From Geobacter sp. SVR (GTDB lineage: Bacteria; Desulfobacterota; Desulfuromonadia; Geobacterales; Pseudopelobacteraceae), in assembly GCF_016865365.1 (NCBI RefSeq), contig NZ_AP024469.1:4370501-4434500 (forward strand): a stretch of DNA of 64,000 nt. Reading direction: 5' to 3'. The position numbers were made by a program, and so were the translations under genes. Positions within the stretch are counted from its first letter, which is position 1. Each line of letters starts with the position of its first letter. The notes below the pieces were generated by a model. The model ran no database searches. It was given only the letters and a program-made list of their open reading frames with translations, and was not told the DNA's origin. Positions 42,300 to 51,022 of this stretch are shown piece after piece.

Positions 42300-44278
42300 T
42301 GAGCGTTGATCTCCCTCTGCACATCAACCGGTGAGGTCTTTTTGGCGGCATCGCCGAAAGACACGCGCTGGTCGGCAGAAACCGCGGCCAGATCGGCAGC
42401 ATCCTTGACGATGTGCGGCGTCAGCAGGATCATCAGATTGGTCTTCTGCCTGGACTTGGACTTGGTCTTGAACAGCCACCCCAAAGCAGGAATGTCCCCC
42501 AGGAACGGAATCTTCTGGACGACTTCCTCTTCCCGATCCTGGATCAGACCGCCGATGACGATGGTTTCATTGTCCTTCACCACAACGCTGGTCTTGGCCT
42601 GGCGTTTGGTGAGTACCAGGTCGATGGCCTGGCCGCGGTCGTTCTTGACGGCGGAAATTTCCTGGCTGAGATCCATACGGATGTAGTCCCCCTCGCTGAT
42701 CTGGGGCTTGATCTTGAGATTGATGCCCACATCCTTGCGGTCCACCGAGGTGACGGTGCTGATGGTGCTCTGGGTGGTGGCGCCCTGGAAGGGAACGTTC
42801 TCGCCGACGTTTATCTCGGCCTCCTTGTTGTCGGTGGTCAGCAGGTTAGGTGTGGAGAGGATATTCAGCAGGTCGTTTTCATCGAGCGCCTTCAGCACGG
42901 CGGTCACTGTTACCGGACGCGTCTGGAGGGCGTTGGTGAGCGCGGAGGTTACCACACCACCGGCCGTGGTGCCGCTGAGGCTGCTCAGAACCGTGCTGAA
43001 GGTACCCAGCGGGTCATAAATGCCGGCCATTTGCAGGTACTTGTTGATAACCCCGGCGCCGAGCACCCCGCTCTGCAGTCCCAGGTCCCGGGACTTGTTC
43101 AGCGAAACCTCGGCGATCATCACCTGTACGAAGACCTGCTTGCTGCGACGATCCAGCTTTTTGATCACCTGCTGAAGGTTGTTGTAATCGTTGGGAGAGG
43201 CCATGATGACCAGCGAGTTGGTGGCCTTGTCGGCAGTGATGGTGATCTTTCCGCTTTCGAAGGGGGATCCCTGTGCTGCTGGTGCGCCCGGGGCAGCCGG
43301 GACCGCCATTCCCTTGACGATGCCGTCCAGCACCTTGGCCAACTCGGTCGCATCGGTGTTTTCCAGATAATACACATTAACCTTGCTGCTGGCTTCGGGG
43401 GGAGCGATATCCAGCTTGGCCACCATTTCCCGCACCGCGCTTTTTATACTGTCGTTACCGAACACCAACAAGGCGTTCAGGCGCAGGTCCGGCAGTATGG
43501 AGCCGGCGCCGATGCCGGCTGTGCCGGTCGGAGCCTGCTGTCCGGCAGGCCTGCTTTCCGCTCCCGCAAGCCATTGGCGGATGGTAGTGGCGGCATTTTC
43601 GGCGGAGGCATTTTTCAGGAAGATGATTTCGAGCCCTTCGCGGGTCCGCTCGGTATCGATGGTCTGCAGGATACCATGCAGCTTGCGAAGATTGATGGCC
43701 GAATCGACGATCAGGAGCATGTTGCCCGGCCCGAAGGCGGAAATGTGTCCATCCTTGGATACCATCGGCTGCAGAAAGGTCAGCGCTTCGTGGGCGGTAA
43801 TGTTGTCCAGCTTGATTACCTGTGCCAGGTAGTTTTCATTGACCGGCACCTGGGCGCCGGGGGGCAGTACGGTGAAGCCGGACTGCTTGACGGCGGCGGT
43901 CGGCACGATCTTGGCCACCTTGCCGCTCTGCACTACGGTGAATCCTTTCAGCTCCAGAACGGAAACAAAGACGTTGTAAGCCTCTTCGGTGGAGAGCTTG
44001 GAAGGAGAAAAAACGGAAACCTTGCCCTTGACCCGGTCATCCAGAACGAAATTCCTGCCGGTCAGATCGCTGATGAACTTTACCATGGTGGAAATATCCA
44101 CCTCGTTAAAGTTGAGTACGACCCCTTTGCCGGCCGCCTGGGCAGGGAAGCTGAAAAGGGTTCCCGCCAGCAGCAGGATGCAGAGGGTACGTACCAGAAA
44201 GCGGAATACCGGGTTTGGCCTTCCTGCGGAATGAAATTCCGCCGGTCTCCCTTTGTCAGGGGTCAGGTATCGTATCAC
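42296..44278 (-). CDS. gspD: Type II secretion secretin GspD
   Basis: 660 residues. A long N-terminal signal ends near AQAAG (about residue 49). The N0 domain starts at VVLNFNEVDISTMVKFISDL, then N1-N3 domains, and the secretin core follows with NVGENVPFQGATTQS and KTSVVVKDNETIVIGGLIQD near the C-terminus. GspD forms the outer-membrane exit pore. The start is a GTG at 44278 with a GGAGG site. A 113-base gap with small inverted repeats separates it from gspC. Confidence 0.95.
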   Translation of the reverse strand: MIRYLTPDKGRPAEFHSAGRPNPVFRFLVRTLCILLLAGTLFSFPAQAAGKGVVLNFNEVDISTMVKFISDLTGRNFVLDDRVKGKVSVFSPSKLSTEEAYNVFVSVLELKGFTVVQSGKVAKIVPTAAVKQSGFTVLPPGAQVPVNENYLAQVIKLDNITAHEALTFLQPMVSKDGHISAFGPGNMLLIVDSAINLRKLHGILQTIDTERTREGLEIIFLKNASAENAATTIRQWLAGAESRPAGQQAPTGTAGIGAGSILPDLRLNALLVFGNDSIKSAVREMVAKLDIAPPEASSKVNVYYLENTDATELAKVLDGIVKGMAVPAAPGAPAAQGSPFESGKITITADKATNSLVIMASPNDYNNLQQVIKKLDRRSKQVFVQVMIAEVSLNKSRDLGLQSGVLGAGVINKYLQMAGIYDPLGTFSTVLSSLSGTTAGGVVTSALTNALQTRPVTVTAVLKALDENDLLNILSTPNLLTTDNKEAEINVGENVPFQGATTQSTISTVTSVDRKDVGINLKIKPQISEGDYIRMDLSQEISAVKNDRGQAIDLVLTKRQAKTSVVVKDNETIVIGGLIQDREEEVVQKIPFLGDIPALGWLFKTKSKSRQKTNLMILLTPHIVKDAADLAAVSADQRVSFGDAAKKTSPVDVQREINAQ

Positions 44279-44391
44279 AGGTGCGCCTCCACGTAATTTT
44301 ATCGAAAATCATGCAACCAAACGGACTGCCGGACCTCATGCATGCCTGGCATTCAGGCCTTGCCGGCTCCTGCGGCCCGAAACAAGTGTTC

Positions 44392-45273
44392 CTAGCGTAT
44401 ATCGTAATTAAATGTGGCCGGTTGTCCGTCCCGGATCAGATCAAGTTTGAGCTTGCTCTGCCCTTTGAGTGCCATGAAGGACTGCAGTGCCTTGTCAGGC
44501 GAGTCGATCGGGAAATCGTTCAGACGCAGCAACACATCTCCGTTACGGATCCCGATCATGGCAAAAACTCCGTTGGGCTTGACCTCCGATGCACGGAAGC
44601 CTTCCACCTTGCCGTCCTTCTGGCTGGGAAGCAGCCGGGCATCGGTCATGGCCTGGCCGATGTTATCCAGGGCAGCATTAAGGGCGCGCTGATCGATGAC
44701 AAAACTTCCGGCCCCGGTGCTGGTTACGCCCCCCCCCGAAGGAGCCGGTGATGCGGGCTGGCCTGCCGGTGCAGCGGAAGGAGGAGTCATGGGGGTCAGC
44801 AGTTCCACCTTCTTACCGTTGATCACGATGAAGGCCTGATCCTTCTTCACTTCTGCCAGCCGGCCGGCGTCGAACACCATATCGCCCAGACGGAAGACCC
44901 GTTCTTCCTGTTTGGTAGAGTGGCGCACCAGAGCGAAGGTCTCACGGAAGGAGCCGGTGGCCGTACCGAGCAACAACAGTTCCGACGGTGCCGTAACCGG
45001 AGCGGCCTGTGCCGCAGCCGTCGTGGCCACGATCGGCGAAAGCTGCCCCTGCATTGCCTTGCCGAACAGCCCATTGGACAGAATAGGAGCATAAAAGCTC
45101 AGGTCCTCTGTTTTGGCAGCCGGCGGCGCAGGCGTTCCGGCTGCCGGGCCGGCAGCTTTCTTGGGCAACACCGTACCGAGGCGGTTGGACAGCCGTTCAG
45201 CTGCAATGAACGCCAACATGGTGATGATCGCAATGCCCAGCAGGATATTTATGGCGTTGATGGCGCGTAGCAT
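44392..45273 (-). CDS. gspC: Type II secretion protein GspC
   Basis: 293 residues. One N-terminal membrane helix (residues ~8-28), a Pro/Ala-rich linker, a homology region (LSFYAPILSNGLFG, LLLLGTATGSFRETFALVRH), and a C-terminal PDZ domain (KPNGVFAMIGIRNGDVLLRL, SPDKALQSFMALKGQSKLKL). GspC bridges the inner-membrane platform with the secretin and can contribute to substrate choice. It starts the gspC-D-E-F string and follows dapF on the same strand by 33 bases, so the operon may begin upstream of dapF. Confidence 0.9.
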   Translation of the reverse strand: MLRAINAINILLGIAIITMLAFIAAERLSNRLGTVLPKKAAGPAAGTPAPPAAKTEDLSFYAPILSNGLFGKAMQGQLSPIVATTAAAQAAPVTAPSELLLLGTATGSFRETFALVRHSTKQEERVFRLGDMVFDAGRLAEVKKDQAFIVINGKKVELLTPMTPPSAAPAGQPASPAPSGGGVTSTGAGSFVIDQRALNAALDNIGQAMTDARLLPSQKDGKVEGFRASEVKPNGVFAMIGIRNGDVLLRLNDFPIDSPDKALQSFMALKGQSKLKLDLIRDGQPATFNYDIR

Positions 45274-45306
45274 GGGAATGTTCCTCCCCCTTTCATCAGG
45301 GGGGAT

Positions 45307-46143
45307 TTACAGCTTGATTTCGCCTGAAAAAACTTCCACCGCCGGACCGGTCATGTAGATGCTGCCATCCTCGGCCCACTCCATTTCCAGATCCCCACCC
45401 GAAAGATGGTTAAGGATTTTCCTGTCAGTCAGTCCATTCAGAACGCAGGCCGCCGTAACCGCGCTGGCGCCGGTACCGCAGGCCAGAGTTTCGCCTGCCC
45501 CCCGTTCCCAGGTGCGCTGACGGACTTCACTGCGCGAAAAGACCTGGACAAATTCCACGTTGGTCCTGCGGGGGAACAACTCATGGTTCTCGATCAGCGG
45601 TCCATAGGTGGCAACCGGGAAGTTTTCTACATCCTCCACGAAGATCACGCAGTGGGGATTACCCATCGAGGCACAGGTGATCTGAAAGGTGCGATCCAGG
45701 ATTGTCAGCGGCTCAGCGATCACTTTGGCGGCGGCGTCACCGGTCATCGGGATCTCGCCCCGGGGCAGCCTGGGTGCCCCCATGTTCACCCGCACCTTTT
45801 CGATCTTTCCGTCACTGCCGGCAACCAAGCGCAGCGTGAGGTTCCCGGCTCCGGTCTCGGCCGTAATCTCGTCCCTGGTCACGATACCATGGTCATAGGC
45901 ATACTTGGCGACACAGCGGATGCCGTTGCCGCACATTTCCGATTCCGAACCGTCGGAGTTGAACATGCGCATGCGCACGTCGGCAACATCCGACGGCATG
46001 ATCAGGATCAGCCCGTCCGAGCCGATGCCGAAGTTGCGGTTTGAAAGGCGGATTGCCAGCTGTTGTGGATGCTCGACCATTTCCTCGAAGCAGTTTACAT
46101 AGACATAATCATTGCCGGCACCCTGCATTTTGGTAAATTTCAT
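45307..46143 (-). CDS. dapF: Diaminopimelate epimerase DapF
   Basis: 278 residues from the ATG at 46143; the frame is open upstream without support. The two catalytic cysteines are C71 (in CGNGIRC) and C222 (in ACGTGASA). It converts L,L-diaminopimelate to the meso form for lysine and peptidoglycan synthesis in the cytoplasm. Divergent from the gamma-carbonic anhydrase gene across a 195-base intergenic region. Confidence 0.97.
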   Translation of the reverse strand: MKFTKMQGAGNDYVYVNCFEEMVEHPQQLAIRLSNRNFGIGSDGLILIMPSDVADVRMRMFNSDGSESEMCGNGIRCVAKYAYDHGIVTRDEITAETGAGNLTLRLVAGSDGKIEKVRVNMGAPRLPRGEIPMTGDAAAKVIAEPLTILDRTFQITCASMGNPHCVIFVEDVENFPVATYGPLIENHELFPRRTNVEFVQVFSRSEVRQRTWERGAGETLACGTGASAVTAACVLNGLTDRKILNHLSGGDLEMEWAEDGSIYMTGPAVEVFSGEIKL

Positions 46144-46271
46144 TGTATTCTCAGCCCTCTTTCGAAAAATATGCGATTGTGGAACATAACAAAAAAGCGC
46201 TGCCACAACAAGCAAATAAAATCGGCAAAATCAATCTTAACCCGCCTTGGGAGGGCATTTGCGCTGAAGGA

Positions 46272-46301
46272 TTGCCAAAGGCGCACCGACTGCTGTATAT
46301 T
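46272..46301 (+). promoter_or_regulatory. Candidate sigma-70 promoter for the gamma-carbonic anhydrase gene
   Basis: TTGCCA (46272-46277), an 18-base spacer and TATATT (46296-46301). Both hexamers match five of six consensus bases. Start of transcription would be near 46308, about 30 bases before the ATG at 46339. It lies in the 195-base divergent region with dapF; no equally good site was found for dapF. Confidence 0.6.
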
Positions 46302-46338
46302 TGAAAAAATCTAACTTTCAGCAAGGGGCACGCACCCT

Positions 46339-46878
46339 ATGATCCGCTCATTTCAGGGCATCCAGCCACGGCTGGACCCGACCGCCTTCATAGCCGAAAC
46401 CGCAGTCGTCATCGGCGATGTGGAGATCGGCCCCGGGAGCAGCGTATGGTACAACTGTGTGATCCGCGGGGACGTAAACTTCATCCGCATCGGCGCCCGC
46501 AGCAACGTACAGGACTTGTGCATGCTGCATGTCACCCACAGGAAAGAGGACTCGGCCGGAGCACCGCTGATCATCGGCAATGACGTCACCATCGGCCACA
46601 GCGTCACCTTGCACGGCTGCACCCTGCATGACGGTTGTTTCATCGGCATGCAGGCGGTGGTCATGGACTCGGCCGTTGTGGGAAAGGGCGCCCTGGTTGG
46701 AGCGCGGTCGCTGGTGACGGAAGGTACCGTGATCGAGCCGCATACCCTGTGGATGGGAGCCCCGGCCCGGTACAAACGCCACCTGACCCGGGAGGAGATG
46801 CTCCGACTGGAGGTATCGGCCGAGAACTACGTGAAATACTCCCTACAGTATATCAATGAAATCAAAGATGACGACTGA
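46339..46878 (+). CDS. Gamma-carbonic anhydrase family protein (left-handed beta-helix)
   Basis: 179 residues built of hexapeptide repeats (for example ETAVVIGDVEIGPGSSVWYN, ARSNVQDLCMLHVTHR, NDVTIGHSVTLHGCTLHDGC). Metal-binding histidines of the family occur in the MLHVTH and GHSVTLHG blocks. Members include true gamma-carbonic anhydrases and related acyltransferase-like proteins (YrdA, PaaY), so hydration of CO2 is likely but not proven. It is followed 72 bases later by an Nramp transporter gene on the same strand. Confidence 0.88.
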   Translation: MIRSFQGIQPRLDPTAFIAETAVVIGDVEIGPGSSVWYNCVIRGDVNFIRIGARSNVQDLCMLHVTHRKEDSAGAPLIIGNDVTIGHSVTLHGCTLHDGCFIGMQAVVMDSAVVGKGALVGARSLVTEGTVIEPHTLWMGAPARYKRHLTREEMLRLEVSAENYVKYSLQYINEIKDDD

Positions 46879-46950
46879 CAAATCTTCACTCGCCGCAACC
46901 ATGCCATCCCTCTGCGGCTGCCACGGCCATCTGCTGCCCGGGTGCCCCCT

Positions 46951-48243
46951 ATGACCGAAGACAACCTGCTCTCATCGGACTCCAGAACAGTGCAATCCGC
47001 ACTGGACGTGCTCGGCAGCCCCCGCAAACGGGCCAGCCTTGCGAGGCTGATGCCCTTTTTGGGACCAGCCTTCATTGCCAGCGTAGCCTACGTTGACCCC
47101 GGAAATTTTGCGACCAACATACAAGGGGGCGCCCAGTTCGGCTACATGCTGGTCTGGGTAATCGTCGCCAGCAACCTGATGGCGATGCTTATCCAGACCC
47201 TGTCCGCCAAGCTCGGGATCGCCACCGGCATGAACCTGGCCGAGCACTGCCGGACCCACTTCCCCAAGCCGGTCTCTTTCCTGATGTGGGTCCTGATGGA
47301 ATTGGTCGCCATTGCGACAGATCTGGCGGAATTTCTGGGAGCAGCCCTGGGATTCCAGCTCCTGCTGGGGGTGCCGCTTTTTGTTGGGGCCGTTCTGACC
47401 GCTGTGGTGACGCTGCTGATCCTGGGACTCGAGCGGTACGGCTTCCGCCCCCTTGAGGCGGTCATCGGGTCGATGGCAGGGGCCATAGCGCTGTGCTACC
47501 TGGTGGAGACATTCATTGACAAACCCGACTGGGGCAAGGTGCTGTATCATGCGGTGGTGCCCCAGTTTTCCGGCCCTGAAAGCGTGCTTCTGGCCTCCGG
47601 CATCCTGGGCGCCACAGTCATGCCCCATGCCATCTTTCTTCACTCTGCGCTGATGCAGGGGCGCATCGTGGTCAGGGACAAGTCGCGCCTGCAGCGCCTG
47701 TATCGTTTCGAGATCGCTGACGTGGTGATCGCCATGGGCATAGCGAGCTTCGTCAATGCGGCCATGCTGATCATGGCCGCAGCGACCTTCTACAAGACCG
47801 GTAACACCCATGTCGCCACCCTGGAAGAGGCCCATCGCACGCTGGAGCCTCTGCTGGGTCCCTCCGCAAAATGGATCTTCGGGCTGTCGCTGCTGATTTC
47901 AGGCCTCTCCTCCTCGACCGTCGGGACCAGTGCAGGGCAAGTGATCATGCAGGGTTTTCTGCAACGGCACATCCCGGTCTGGATCAGGCGTCTGGTAACC
48001 ATGGCCCCGGCGCTGACGGTGATCTGGCTCGGGCTGGACCCAACCCGTACCCTGGTGCTCAGCCAGGTGGTGCTCAGCTTCGGATTGCCGTTCGCCATCA
48101 TCCCGTTGGTGATGTTCACCAGCCGGACCGACATCATGGGCGATCTGGTCAACCGCAGAGCAACCACCCTGCTTGCCGCCCTGGTCGCGACCATTATCGT
48201 CGTATTGAACATCTACCTGCTGTACAAAACCTTTACCGGGTGA
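46951..48243 (+). CDS. Nramp family divalent metal transporter (MntH-like)
   Basis: 430 residues from ATG 46951; an in-frame GTG at 46942 is an alternative, and neither has a strong ribosome site. About eleven membrane helices. The TM1 metal motif DPGN is at residues 49-52 and the TM6 motif MPH at 224-226 (in ATVMPHAIFLHSAL), both complete, which supports Mn2+/Fe2+ transport with proton coupling. The universal stress protein gene begins 4 bases after its stop, so the two are co-transcribed. The assignment as MntH proper is inferred from family. Confidence 0.9.
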   Translation: MTEDNLLSSDSRTVQSALDVLGSPRKRASLARLMPFLGPAFIASVAYVDPGNFATNIQGGAQFGYMLVWVIVASNLMAMLIQTLSAKLGIATGMNLAEHCRTHFPKPVSFLMWVLMELVAIATDLAEFLGAALGFQLLLGVPLFVGAVLTAVVTLLILGLERYGFRPLEAVIGSMAGAIALCYLVETFIDKPDWGKVLYHAVVPQFSGPESVLLASGILGATVMPHAIFLHSALMQGRIVVRDKSRLQRLYRFEIADVVIAMGIASFVNAAMLIMAAATFYKTGNTHVATLEEAHRTLEPLLGPSAKWIFGLSLLISGLSSSTVGTSAGQVIMQGFLQRHIPVWIRRLVTMAPALTVIWLGLDPTRTLVLSQVVLSFGLPFAIIPLVMFTSRTDIMGDLVNRRATTLLAALVATIIVVLNIYLLYKTFTG

Positions 48244-48247
48244 CGTC

Positions 48248-49144
48248 ATGTTCAGACATTTCCTGATACCCCTGGATGGATCCAGAATGGCGGAAGCCGC
48301 CCTGCCCGCCGCTGCCAGCCTGGCTGAAAAACTTGCTGCGCGCGTCACTCTGATGCATGTGATCGAACGGAATGCCCCCAGCGAAGTGCACGGCCAATCC
48401 CACCTGAAGAATGCCGATGCAGCGCACGTTTACCTGGAACAGGTTTCGCGCTGGTTTCCGGCAGCGATACAGGTCGATTTTCATGTGCACGAGGCGGAAG
48501 TGGACGATGTTGCCGGCAGCATTGTGGCGCATGCGGACGAACTGGAGCACGACCTGGTGGTCATGTGCTCCCATGGACGCGGCAGGGCACTGCATCTGTT
48601 TCTCGGCAGCATTGCCCAAAAGGTGATCGGCATGGGCACCCGCCCGGTTCTGATCACGCATCCCGACGAAAAGGGAGAGCCTCCAGGCTTCGATTGCCGT
48701 CATATTCTCGTTCCGCTGGACGGCGACCCCGGTCACGACCTGGCACTGCCGGTTTCACTGGATCTGGCGCGGGCCTGTACAGCCTCCCTGCACCTGGCCA
48801 CGGTCATCCCCCATTTCACCAGCCTGCCGGGAGAGATGGCCACCACCAGCCGAATGCTGCCCGGAACGACCACCAGGATGCTCGAAATGGCCACCTTGGA
48901 GGCGGAGGAGTATCTTCAGAACCTGCTGCATTCCCTGCAGGACCAGGGCTTCGATGCCAGCGCGCATGTGCTGAGGGGAGATCCGGCCAGGCTGATTGTC
49001 GACGCCGCCACCCAGGCCCGGGTTGACCTCATCGTCCTTGCCACGCACGGTAAGACCGGAATGAAGGCTTTCTGGGCCGGCAGCGTGGCTCACAGGATCT
49101 GCGGGTTCAGCCGGATACCCTTGCTCCTGATTCCGATAGAATAA
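48248..49144 (+). CDS. Tandem universal stress protein (two Usp domains)
   Basis: 298 residues with two Usp folds, residues ~1-145 and ~150-298. Each begins with the ILVPLDGS-type strand (FLIPLDGSRMAEAALPAA, ILVPLDGDPGHDLALPVS) and ends with a glycine-rich nucleotide loop (SHGRGRALHLFLGSIA, THGKTGMKAFWAGSVA). ATP binding is likely in the second domain, whose loop is closest to the consensus. It is 4 bases after the Nramp gene and may modulate it or respond to metal stress. Confidence 0.88.
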   Translation: MFRHFLIPLDGSRMAEAALPAAASLAEKLAARVTLMHVIERNAPSEVHGQSHLKNADAAHVYLEQVSRWFPAAIQVDFHVHEAEVDDVAGSIVAHADELEHDLVVMCSHGRGRALHLFLGSIAQKVIGMGTRPVLITHPDEKGEPPGFDCRHILVPLDGDPGHDLALPVSLDLARACTASLHLATVIPHFTSLPGEMATTSRMLPGTTTRMLEMATLEAEEYLQNLLHSLQDQGFDASAHVLRGDPARLIVDAATQARVDLIVLATHGKTGMKAFWAGSVAHRICGFSRIPLLLIPIE

Positions 49145-49186
49145 GAGCGGTACCCCCCTCTCTCACCTTTCGGGATCTCCGCTACC

Positions 49187-49215
49187 TTGCCTCGGCGCTC
49201 TATTTCTGTTATTTT
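49187..49215 (+). promoter_or_regulatory. Candidate extended -10 promoter for the metallo-hydrolase gene
   Basis: TTGCCT (49187-49192), a 17-base spacer and TATTTT (49210-49215), with TGT directly before the -10 giving an extended -10 element. Four of six bases match in each hexamer. A start near 49222 leaves a leader of about 20 bases with a GAAGGAA ribosome site before ATG 49243. Confidence 0.5.
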
Positions 49216-49242
49216 CCCTCCCATGAATCGAAGGAAACAGCC

Positions 49243-50004
49243 ATGAAGGTCACCATACTGGGCAGCGGAACATCGACCGGCGTGCCGATGGTCGGCTGCA
49301 CATGCCGGGTCTGCTCTTCGGACGATCCCCGAGACAACCGTACGCGGGCTTCGCTCCTGATCAGACACGACAGCCGGACGATCCTGATCGACACGTCAAC
49401 CGACTTTCGCCGGCAGGCCCTGCGGGAGCGGCTGGCATCCATCGATGCGGTATTGTTCACCCACTCCCATGCCGACCATGTCAATGGCATCGACGACCTG
49501 CGCGGCTTTCACTTCGCCCATCGCCGGATCGTCCCCTGTTTCGCATCGAGCACCGCCTCCGAAATCCTGCTGACGGCTTTTCCCTATATCTTCAACGAGA
49601 TTGAGGGTTCCGGCTATACACCGATCATGCATCTGAACGAAATCAGGGGGCCCTTCGACCTTTTCGGCCTGAACGTCACCCCCATTCCACTGGTGCACGG
49701 TCTGACAACAACCATGGGCTACCGCATCGGATCATTCGCCTACTTGACCGACTGCAACGCCATTCCCGCCGCATCGCTGTCCCTGCTGCAGGGGCTCGAT
49801 GTCCTGGTGATCGACGGGCTTCGCTGGAAGCCTCATCCGTTTCATTTTCACATCGAAGCCGCCATCGCTGCGGCGGAACAGCTGAATCCGCGCCGCACGA
49901 TTCTTACCCACCTGTCCCATGACGTGCTGCATGCCGACAGTGGTAAATTACCGCAAGGAGTCGAATTCGCCTACGACGGCCTGAAATTCACCAGCATACC
50001 ATGA
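49243..50004 (+). CDS. PhnP-like metallo-beta-lactamase-fold hydrolase
   Basis: 253 residues. The family start LGSGTSTGVPMVGC is followed by a cysteine cluster (C19, C21, C24) typical of the structural zinc site of PhnP, and by the metal motif H74-S-H76-A-D78-H79. Further metal ligands are likely in LVHGL, TDCN and LTHLSHD. PhnP cleaves cyclic phosphoribosyl phosphate, and related members act as RNase or lipoate-linked phosphodiesterases, so the substrate is open. No phosphonate (phn) genes are nearby. It overlaps the next gene by 4 bases (ATGA). Confidence 0.85.
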   Translation: MKVTILGSGTSTGVPMVGCTCRVCSSDDPRDNRTRASLLIRHDSRTILIDTSTDFRRQALRERLASIDAVLFTHSHADHVNGIDDLRGFHFAHRRIVPCFASSTASEILLTAFPYIFNEIEGSGYTPIMHLNEIRGPFDLFGLNVTPIPLVHGLTTTMGYRIGSFAYLTDCNAIPAASLSLLQGLDVLVIDGLRWKPHPFHFHIEAAIAAAEQLNPRRTILTHLSHDVLHADSGKLPQGVEFAYDGLKFTSIP

Positions 50005-50855
50005 CCCATTTCCTCGATATCGTCATCGGCACATTCACCATGCGCCCCTATGTATTCGCCTTTTTCGCCGCCTTTCTGCTGATCTGCGTGCCCCACGTCG
50101 GCTGGCGGCGAACCCTCACCTTCACGGCTGCCGGCTACCTGATCGCCTTTGCCTCGGAATGGCTCTCGATCAATACCGGCTTCCCCTACGGCTGGTATTA
50201 CTATATAGAAACCACCCGCCATCAGGAACTGTGGATCGCCGGAGTGCCGTTCTTCGACTCGCTCTCCTACGTTTTCCTGACCTACTGCAGCTATGCCACG
50301 GCCTTGTTCATCCTGTCGCCGCTCAAAACCCGGAGGTGGGATCTGGTGACCCTGGAAACCCGCGCCATCCGGCGCTCCCTGTCAGCCCTGATTCTGGGGG
50401 CCTGCCTGCAGACCTTCCTGGATATTGTCATCGATCCGGTAGCTCTGCAGGGACGACGCTGGTTTCTGGGGCAGATCTACGGCTACCGCGAGAACGGTCT
50501 GCACTTCGGGGTGCCGCTTTCCAACTACTGCGGCTGGCTGCTGACCAGCCTGCTGCTGGTGGGGGCCTTCCAACTGATCGACCGCCGCCGCCAGGCAAAG
50601 CCGGCCAGGGGCATCTTCACACTCCCGTTCCGCTCGCTGCTCGGGCCGGTGCTGTACCTGTCGGTGCTGCTCTTCAACTGGGGGGTAACGATCTGGATCG
50701 GCGAGTATTTCATGGCCATGACCGGCATCCTGATGTACAGCCTGCCGATTCTGATGGTGATCGTGCTGGCGCTGCGACGGGTCAACCGCTATACCCGTGA
50801 GGAGATGGGGGAACATGTTCGCGACTATCCCTGGTCGCCGATCAAATCGGACTGA
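50001..50855 (+). CDS. CruF-like carotenoid biosynthesis membrane protein (DUF422)
   Basis: 284 residues with about seven membrane helices (for example YVFAFFAAFLLICVPHVGW, and a helix around GILMYSLPILMVIVLALRRV). FASEWLSINTGFPYGWYYY and FLDIVIDPVALQGRRWFLGQ look like the conserved blocks of the DUF422/COG2324 family, which includes carotenoid 1,2-hydratase CruF and bacterioruberin hydratases. No other carotenoid gene is near, and the gene is translationally coupled to the PhnP-like hydrolase. A role in making or modifying a polyene lipid is inferred from family only. Confidence 0.75.
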   Translation: MTHFLDIVIGTFTMRPYVFAFFAAFLLICVPHVGWRRTLTFTAAGYLIAFASEWLSINTGFPYGWYYYIETTRHQELWIAGVPFFDSLSYVFLTYCSYATALFILSPLKTRRWDLVTLETRAIRRSLSALILGACLQTFLDIVIDPVALQGRRWFLGQIYGYRENGLHFGVPLSNYCGWLLTSLLLVGAFQLIDRRRQAKPARGIFTLPFRSLLGPVLYLSVLLFNWGVTIWIGEYFMAMTGILMYSLPILMVIVLALRRVNRYTREEMGEHVRDYPWSPIKSD

Positions 50856-50971
50856 GGCAGATCAGTCGATCGTGTAGAAGGGGAGATCGTGTTGTGAGGT
50901 CACTGCCTGGAAGCCCCGGAATAGGTTTTTCAGGCAGCGGTCAGTGGGCGGGTAAAACTTAAATAGTCATC

Positions 50972-51015
50972 AACGACAAAGGGGAAGCTGCAGCAGCTTC
51001 CCCTTTGTCGTTTTT
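50972..51015. terminator. Strong terminator hairpin between the CruF-like gene and hemB
   Basis: A perfect 19-base-pair stem: 50972-50990 pairs with 50994-51012 around a CAG loop, followed on the plus strand by TTTTT (51011-51015). On the minus strand, after the hairpin the sequence is only moderately T-rich, yet the stem lies 11 bases after the hemB stop. It probably ends the plus-strand transcript from the metallo-hydrolase/CruF pair and may act for hemB as well. The rest of the region 50856-50971 shows nothing else. Confidence 0.85.
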
Positions 51016-51022
51016 GTCGCGG

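Noticed and set aside
36787-44296. Long open frames on the plus strand opposite glgP and gspD (403 and 627 codons)
   Set aside because: They lie antisense to clear genes, have atypical composition and no family likeness; they are side effects of high GC content.
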